DNA from: Thiohalophilus sp.
GTDB lineage: Bacteria; Pseudomonadota; Gammaproteobacteria; UBA6429; Thiohalophilaceae
DNA: 60,798 nt
Direction of reading: 5' to 3'
Assembly (NCBI RefSeq): GCF_034521165.1
Contig: NZ_JAXHMV010000007.1
Span: forward strand, 1 to 60,798
Shown: positions 56,605-60,798 of the stretch, piece after piece
Numbering within the stretch: position 1 is the first letter of the stretch
Layout of the letters: each line of letters starts with the position of its first letter
Notes under the pieces: generated by a model
Told to the model about the DNA's origin: nothing
The model's input: the letters and a program-made list of their open reading frames with translations, nothing else
Database searches by the model: none
Made by a program: the position numbers and the translations under genes

Positions 56605-58287
56605 AAACCGCTGGTGACGGAAATTGCCGAGACAATCCTGGAAGGATTGACCGGCATTTTGTTATTTTCCGTGATATGACCCGTGAAAGCGCGGGATAAC
56701 TTTATCCACGGCGACTGGATGGCCAGCCGGCATGCGGCAATCCGTCGCATTAATCTGTATGACAGTCGGGTTCGTGAAGCGATCAGGGCGTTGCGCCAAC
56801 GATTTGACGTTGACGTGCTCAATGCCGGGTTATGGCAGGAGATCAAGTTCCATTACATGGGGCTGCTTTATGGTCATCGCCAACCAGAGCTTGCCGAAAC
56901 ATTCTATAATTCCGTTTTTGTCGGACTGTTCGAACGGAATTATTACAATAATGATTTCATCTTTGTTCGTCCCTCAGTATCCACGGAGCGCCTGGACAGC
57001 GATGATCCCGTCTATCACAGTTTTTATCCGTTGCGGGAAGGCTGGCGCGCTACATTGCTGAAAATTCTACGAGAGGCCGATGTGGGTTTGCCCTTCAGCG
57101 ATCTGCGTGCGGACTTGCGCCGGATTACGACGGATATCCGTAAACACACCAGTCTGCCACGGAAGTTGGCGCGGCATTTTCAAATCCAGATGTTGCGTCA
57201 GCCGTTTTATCGCAATCGCACGGCTTATCTGGTGGGGCAGATTATCAATGGCCCGGATCGTTTGCCGTTTATCCTGCGTATCCGGCGTAATACGAACGCT
57301 ACGGCATATGTTGAAAGACTGGTCTGTGAGCGTGATGAGGTGGCCAGTATGTTCACCTCGGCGCGGGCCTATTTTCTGGTCGATACCGAGGTGCCTTCCG
57401 CACACATCCGTTTTCTTCTGGGATTTCTGCCGGAGAAGACCGCCGCCGACCTGTATACCCAGATCGGATTTCACAAGCAGGGCAAGGCGGAATTTTATCG
57501 GCGATTTCCTCGATCACCTGCAACGCTCATCCGATCCGATTGAGACTGCACCAGGTAGCAAGGGGATGGTTATGGTAGTGTTTACCCTGCCATCATATCC
57601 TTATGTTTTTAAACTGATTCGCGATCAGTTTCGCCGCCGAAGGATACCACGCGACAAAAAGGTCATCGACCGCTACCATCTGGTCAAACAGCATGACCGG
57701 GTCGGGCGCCTCTCCGATGCCTGGGAGTTTTCCTATACCGCTCTTCCGCTGGCGCGCTTTACTCCGGAACTACTTGAAGAGCTGAAGGCCGAGGCGGCTT
57801 CACAGTTATCAGAAGAAAGTAATCAGCTAATTGTAAAACATCTTTTTATCAGAACGTCGTCTTGAGCCACTTAATCTCGTATCTTAAGCAGATTAGCGGC
57901 GAGGCGTTACGCCACGCATTACAAGACTACGGTGATGCGATACGTGATATTGCCGCCGCCGGGATCTTTCCTGGTGATTTGCTGCCTAAAAACTTCGGCG
58001 TTACCAGCTATGGCAGGGTCATATTCTATGATTACGATGAAATACAGCCGCTTTTGGAATGCAATTTCAGAAAAATTCCGCCTCCACGTTATCCCGAAGA
58101 TGAACTGGCTTCCGAGCCATGGTATTCTGTGGGTCCGAATGATATATTTCCGGAAGAGTTTGCGACTTTCTTGTTCCCTGATCCTGTACAACGCCAACTG
58201 TTTGAACAACTACATTCTGATTTGCTTGATGCCGAATACTGGAAAAAACTTCAGCGTTACGTCGCTGAAGAACGTTTCCCTGAGTAA
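56605..58287 (+). pseudogene. aceK: Isocitrate dehydrogenase kinase/phosphatase, frameshifted
   Basis: Bifunctional enzyme that phosphorylates and inactivates isocitrate dehydrogenase and so directs carbon into the glyoxylate bypass. Reading begins TEIAETILEGLTG near 56618 and continues after indels with FIHGDWMASRHAAIRRINLYDSRV, FHYMGLLYGHRQPELAETFYNSV, RNYYNNDFIFVRPSV; the kinase part with MVMVVFTLPSYPYVFKLIRDQF (ATP region) and RYHLVKQHDRVGRLSDAWEFSY; and DIAAAGIFPGDLLPKNFGVTSYGRVIFYDYDEIQPLLEC, the family's conserved catalytic/regulatory block, to EERFPE. Four indels or more. Close to aceA, the normal operon order. Confidence 0.92.
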
Positions 58288-58317
58288 TGTTGGAAAACAT
58301 ATACCAAAGGTCTATCT

Positions 58318-58604
58318 GTGCGTAAAAAAAGTATAACCAGTCCCCAAAAAATGCTGGAAAAGCATGAGAATCTTGTTCACTCCGAGAATCTGAAGGTTGT
58401 CTCACATGTACAGCGACAGGAGGGGGAGTGGTTTATTAATACTGTACATGGTTGATGGCGTAGATGTTCCGTTCCGTTACAAACGAAAAGAAATATAAGG
58501 ATATGACAGGGGCAAGAATTAACCTCACCTATTATCCTGACAAAGTAAATGTTGGTGGGATAGAGATGGAAATGATGACTGTTGTCAGGGTCAGGGTGTC
58601 ATAG
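58318..58604 (+). CDS. Small conserved protein, one or two frameshifts
   Basis: A hidden gene of about 95 residues after aceK. From GTG 58318: RKKSITSPQKMLEKHENLVHSENLKVVSH, QRQEGEWFINTV, an indel near 58450, then MVDGVDVPFRYKRKKKYK, an indel near 58495, and MTGARINLTYYPDKVNVGGIEMEMMTVVRVRVS to the stop at 58604. Coherent codons and the charged, beta-rich pattern make it protein-like. Similar short proteins appear to be conserved in gammaproteobacteria, but I give no function. The family is not named in my knowledge with certainty. Confidence 0.55.
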
Positions 58605-58676
58605 TTTCGAATTATTCCGACGAGTCTGTGTTTGTGCAGTAATTATAAAGTCATACCACTTTTCTCATATAGCATG

Positions 58677-60476
58677 TTATGTGTAGACCAGGGTCTGATT
58701 TCGTCCTGATTCCTTTGCACGATACAGTGCAATGTCGGCTTGCTGGACAAGTTCAGTCGGGATTATTTTCTCATCAGGAGTAAATGGTTTGGTAAGGCCT
58801 GCGGTAAGTGTATGCGAAATGGATTGTCTTTCGTAAATAGTCGGTGTCTCGGAAAATTCTTTTCGAATTCGTTCGGCAAGCTCAACGGCCATGTCTATAT
58901 TCTTCGTCCTGAGCAGGATGGCAAATTCCTCGCCACCATAGCGAATACAGATATCCTCCGGTCGGGTTATACGTTGCAGCATTTTGCCTACGTCGATCAG
59001 TATCTGGTCGCCGGCGTTATGTCCATATTTGTCATTAATCTCCTTGAAATAGTCAAGATCAATCATGATAAGAACGGCAGACAGTCCTTTGCTCGGGGAC
59101 GTGCCCCGTAACCTGTCGAAAGCTTCCTCAAGCGCACGCCGATTTCCGAGGCCGGTAAGCTGGATCCTGACTCGCGATTTTTAATGCGTGAAGACGATCA
59201 CCGTCCCACTTGACGAGTCGTTCGCCCAGCGCAACCAGCAGGAAAATAGCCTCAAGAACACCGCCGGTCTGGGCATATAGGAGTGGTGTCTGAGCTCCCC
59301 AGTCCAGGAGAGTGCTCCCGGCACTGAAGACGCTGATCAACAGGCCTATTCCATATGCGATCCATGCGACGCGATACCAGCGCGCATATTGTATACCGTG
59401 CTGATAAGCAATGTATCCGAGAAAAGGTAATAGCGCCAACAGGGCAAGGGATGCGAACGACAAGTACAGTACCGGCGTATAAAAACGGGCGAAAGCGTAA
59501 TAGCATCCCGCCTGAAGCGATTATCCATTGGCCAGTTTTTATCACTTTGTCGTAACGTGGACAACAACCCGCGGTTTGCAGGAAATGTCGGGAAAACTGC
59601 AGGGCTGTTATTGCCATCATAAGAGAGGCGATATGAAATCCTTCGTTATGCCAGAAAACGGAAGCTGGCCAGAGATACTGGAACGCGAAACCATTGAGTA
59701 ATCCCCACATCATTATGCTCGATGCGAGGAAGGCGGAATAGTAAAGATAAACCGCTTGTCGCATTAAGAGGGCGAAGATTACTGCAATCATAAACAGGGA
59801 GGTCATTATCCCGTAATAGATGCCGTACGCCAAATATTCCTGGCGCGTCTGGTTATAAAAGATATCATCGCGTGAGAGGTAGAAGCTGAAGCGACATCGC
59901 ATCCGCCTTGGTAAACCGTAATTTGATATATAGGTCGGTATACGAGTCTGCTGGAGTCGTGTGTGAGAACGCCAGATTCCGATAATCCAGTTGCCGTGTC
60001 ATGAAAGGTTGTCGATCACTCAATATCCGCTTCCGCAGGAGGCCGTCATTCTCGGCGTAGTAGACGGTGATCTCATCCAGATAGAACTCGTCGCACTGGT
60101 GAAGCACCCACGATTGTGAATTCTCATTCCCTGAATTGGGATAGCCGGACATGTATCCAGTAACCGTTCCGGTGTGATGCCTCGATTAAGCTGCGTCTGG
60201 TCGAGAGATTGGAATTCCCCGAGCGGCAGTCGTGAGAAACCGTATTGTTTTGTTTGCTCATCCAGAAACGTGCTGGTGCGCGCAATGGCTGGCTAGCGAG
60301 ATTAACTTATATTGAGTGTCTGGAATCGCTTCTTTGGCCTCAGCCAGTGCGTCCTGACCGAGTTGGACGACGAGCATGAACAAAGCTCAGCAAGACATAC
60401 GCTATCCAGCGGCTGTTATACCAGGTAAATTCTCGCCGATCTGAAGGGCAGAAAAGTCAGCGCGGAGCTGTTTCAC
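58677..60476 (-). pseudogene. Diguanylate cyclase with 7TM-DISM membrane sensor, frameshifted
   Basis: Reading on the minus strand from GTG 60476 (behind GGGAG): an N-terminal periplasmic DISM2-type domain (QTKQYGFSRLPLGEFQSL, LHQCDEFYLDEITVYYAENDGLLRKRI, NLAFSHTTPADSYTDLYIKLRF), seven membrane helices (DIFYNQTRQEYLAYGIYYGIMTSLFMIAVIFALLM onward, including LLALLPFLGYIAYQHGI), and a C-terminal GGDEF domain: IDLDYFKEINDKYGHNAGDQIL, ICIRYGGEEFAILL and ALYRAKESGRNQ. GGEEF is an active form. Indels lie near 60360, 59890, 59560 and 59165, and the N-terminal part is poorly readable. Membrane sensor of an unknown ligand that makes c-di-GMP. Confidence 0.8.
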
Positions 60477-60798
60477 TGTTAATTCTCCCTGCCTATCCTG
60501 ATGGATGTTCGCTTGCGGTCTGAACATGCTTTGGTTGGAATAAGATCGATTACCGTGCTTCACGGCCAACACTAACAGCGTATTGTTTTTTATCGGTTGT
60601 GTTGCTCTGTGAATATGGGGTAGCTGTTGGAAGTGACTAACTCCTACAGGAATAGCATATCGGTCGTTTTCTCGAAGACCTTAACAATACAGCGGTTCGC
60701 TGCGTTTTGGATGAGCGTGTTATCGAAACCCGGCATTGCGTTTTTGCGCCGGGCCGGGTTTCGAGCGTATCGGGCCGTCTGTTCGGGAGTTCAGATGA
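60477..60798. other. Gene-free window end
   Basis: About 320 bases with no coding frame that looks real on either strand. It includes an inverted repeat (60724-60763) and should hold the promoter of the cyclase gene. Confidence 0.4.
60724..60763. repeat. Perfect inverted repeat
   Basis: CGAAACCCGGC and GCCGGGTTTCG form an 11-base-pair stem around an 18-base loop with an internal GCGCCGGG. No T tract follows on either strand; a structured RNA or dispersed palindrome is possible. Confidence 0.6.

Noticed and set aside
1..60798. tRNA or rRNA genes and prophage or integrase genes
   Set aside because: No tRNA cloverleaf with a TTCGA-type arm, rRNA stretch, integrase, transposase or phage structural gene was recognised on either strand.

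Overview
The window is a mosaic. It looks like an assembled metagenomic, single-cell or otherwise low-accuracy contig rather than one continuous finished chromosome. Many genes are complete, but others carry frameshifts, often at homopolymers, and several reading frames stop in mid-domain where an unrelated gene begins.

Region 1 (1-12182) reads like a Desulfobacterota (sulfate-reducer-like) genome. It holds the end of an aldo/keto reductase, a lactate-utilisation cluster (frameshifted lutA, intact lutB and lutC) followed by a DUF3786 gene, a small hidden zinc-ribbon gene, a hotdog thioesterase, a DUF423 membrane protein, and a tightly spaced run of hydantoinase/oxoprolinase-like protein, histone-deacetylase-like hydrolase, CocE/NonD hydrolase and a truncated ATP-grasp protein. 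At about 12183 the ATP-grasp gene and an opposing ClC channel gene are both cut, so this is a probable chimeric join.

Region 2 (12183-33600) is gammaproteobacterial and points to a sulfur-oxidising lineage. Evidence is an exported DsrE-family protein, TusA, DsrE2, a DsrC-family protein without its cysteines, REP-type palindromes and a heptamer array. Its other genes are a two-subunit molybdenum hydroxylase with a Tat signal, a TetR regulator, DedA, a membrane-anchored winged-helix protein, a CbiX-like protein, an SDR, a haem-domain (ethylbenzene dehydrogenase-related) plus DUF2231 pair, a chalcone-isomerase-like protein, an AsmA-like protein, a secreted class 3 lipase, a ClpX-type zinc-finger protein, a transglutaminase-like protease and a peroxiredoxin. 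Between 26.3 and 27.2 kb three gene fragments (GFA, FadL, BCCT) are butted together.

Region 3 (33645-41257) repeats, in the same order and orientation but with clear divergence, the DedA, CbiX, AsmA-like, lipase and transglutaminase genes of region 2. Almost every gene except the lipase is frameshifted. A B12-binding regulator and a radical SAM protein replace the central part.

Region 4 (41258-60798) continues in the same error-rich gammaproteobacterial sequence: EamA transporter, DUF2189 protein, cNMP-GGDEF protein, TauE/SafE permease, sodium-channel-like protein, methyltransferase, sulfide:quinone oxidoreductase, hemerythrin, porin, class I aldolase, FHA protein, amidohydrolase, HD-GYP protein, the glyoxylate-bypass pair aceA-aceK, a small conserved protein and a 7TM-DISM diguanylate cyclase. 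Broken housekeeping genes such as aceA, aceK and the aldolase argue for sequencing error rather than true decay. Corrected coordinates below are therefore spans of the underlying gene, not uninterrupted frames.

The units most worth biological follow-up are the AsmA-like/lipase pair that is retained in two diverged copies, the hydantoinase/deacetylase/NonD/ATP-grasp operon, and the cysteine-less DsrC-family protein in a sulfur-oxidation background.
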